A DNA stretch of 21,863 bases, from contig DAUV01000097.1 of assembly GCA_002505325.1 (NCBI GenBank), forward strand, positions 2,452-24,314. The letters are read 5' to 3'. Below are positions 21,794 to 21,863 of the stretch, in pieces. The position numbers and the translations under genes were made by a program. The stretch comes from Euryarchaeota archaeon UBA623 (GTDB taxonomy: Archaea; Thermoplasmatota; Poseidoniia; Poseidoniales; Thalassarchaeaceae). Below the pieces are notes generated by a model. That model was not told where the DNA came from. It ran no database searches and saw nothing but the letters and a program-made list of their open reading frames with translations. The first letter of the stretch is position 1. Every line of letters begins with the position of its first letter.

Positions 21794-21863
21794 GGGCCCG
21801 TGGGTTAGCTTGGCCTATACTTGGCGCTTCGGGGGCGTTAGACCCCAGTTCAAATCTGGGCGG
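21794..21863 (+). tRNA. tRNA-Pro (anticodon CGG), truncated by the right edge
   Basis: 5' acceptor GGGCCCG pairs with the CGG that begins the 3' acceptor strand before the window ends. The anticodon stem GGCGC/GCGTT (two G-U pairs) has loop TTCGGGG, giving anticodon CGG at 21830-21832 with G37, as usual for tRNA-Pro. The T arm is CCCAG-TTCAAAT-CTGGG. The last four acceptor bases and the discriminator lie outside the window. Confidence 0.87.

Noticed and set aside
21768..21795. A possible minus-strand tRNA 3' end (GGATTCGAAC, a T-loop-like string) just before tRNA-Pro
   Set aside because: The flanking bases do not form a T stem and no acceptor, anticodon or D arm can be built on the minus strand; it is probably chance.

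Overview
The window looks like a gene-dense archaeal chromosome segment, most likely from Thermoplasmatota and plausibly a marine group II/III (Poseidoniia-like) euryarchaeote. The placement is inferred from several things seen together: a stand-alone KEOPS kinase Bud32, a UPF0200 kinase, a 2-phosphoglycerate-kinase-like protein, and TATA-like boxes 20-30 bases upstream of starts that lack a Shine-Dalgarno sequence (leaderless mRNAs). Other support is a PGF-CTERM-like anchored exoprotein, compact archaeal tRNAs, and a DnaK of the short archaeal/Gram-positive type. About 96 percent of the sequence is coding and no gap between genes exceeds roughly 125 bases. I see no insertion sequence, prophage, CRISPR array, toxin-antitoxin pair or defence island.

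Layout: (1) 1-2421, an Hsp20/CS-like gene open at the left edge followed by dnaK, on plus. (2) 2422-6454 on minus: agmatinase-type ureohydrolase and a secreted M14 carboxypeptidase 21 bases apart, then M17 leucyl aminopeptidase with its own promoter. (3) 6577-10083 on plus: a small conserved-looking acidic protein and a ~1000-residue secreted, membrane-anchored, repeat-built protein whose start region carries two perfect inverted repeats. (4) 10123-10584 on minus: a SixA-like phosphatase, divergent from an aldehyde dehydrogenase and a 2-phosphoglycerate-kinase-like gene on plus (10614-12661). (5) 12662-16335 on minus: a probable operon, in transcription order bud32, rdgB, a proline-rich membrane protein, a crotonase and a UPF0200 kinase. 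(6) 16393-17496 on plus: nadA. (7) 17479-20640 on minus: an Mrp/ApbC-type ATPase and a PAP2 phosphatase fused to an extracytoplasmic beta-propeller-like region. (8) 20749 to the end on plus: an ArsC/LMW-phosphatase-like protein, tRNA-Gly(GCC), a double-ACT protein, tRNA-Gly(CCC) and a tRNA-Pro(CGG) cut by the right edge.

Most genes are housekeeping: proteostasis (Hsp20-like, DnaK, PepA, secreted carboxypeptidase), NAD synthesis (NadA), nucleotide sanitation (RdgB), t6A tRNA modification (Bud32), Fe-S or related assembly (Mrp) and glycine tRNA supply. I did not find a clear-cut new multi-gene system. The items most worth a second look are the large exoprotein with two internal repeat families and a palindrome centred on its probable transcription start, the Mrp homologue without the family's CxxC cluster site, the PAP2-propeller fusion, and the ACT gene sandwiched between two tRNA-Gly genes.
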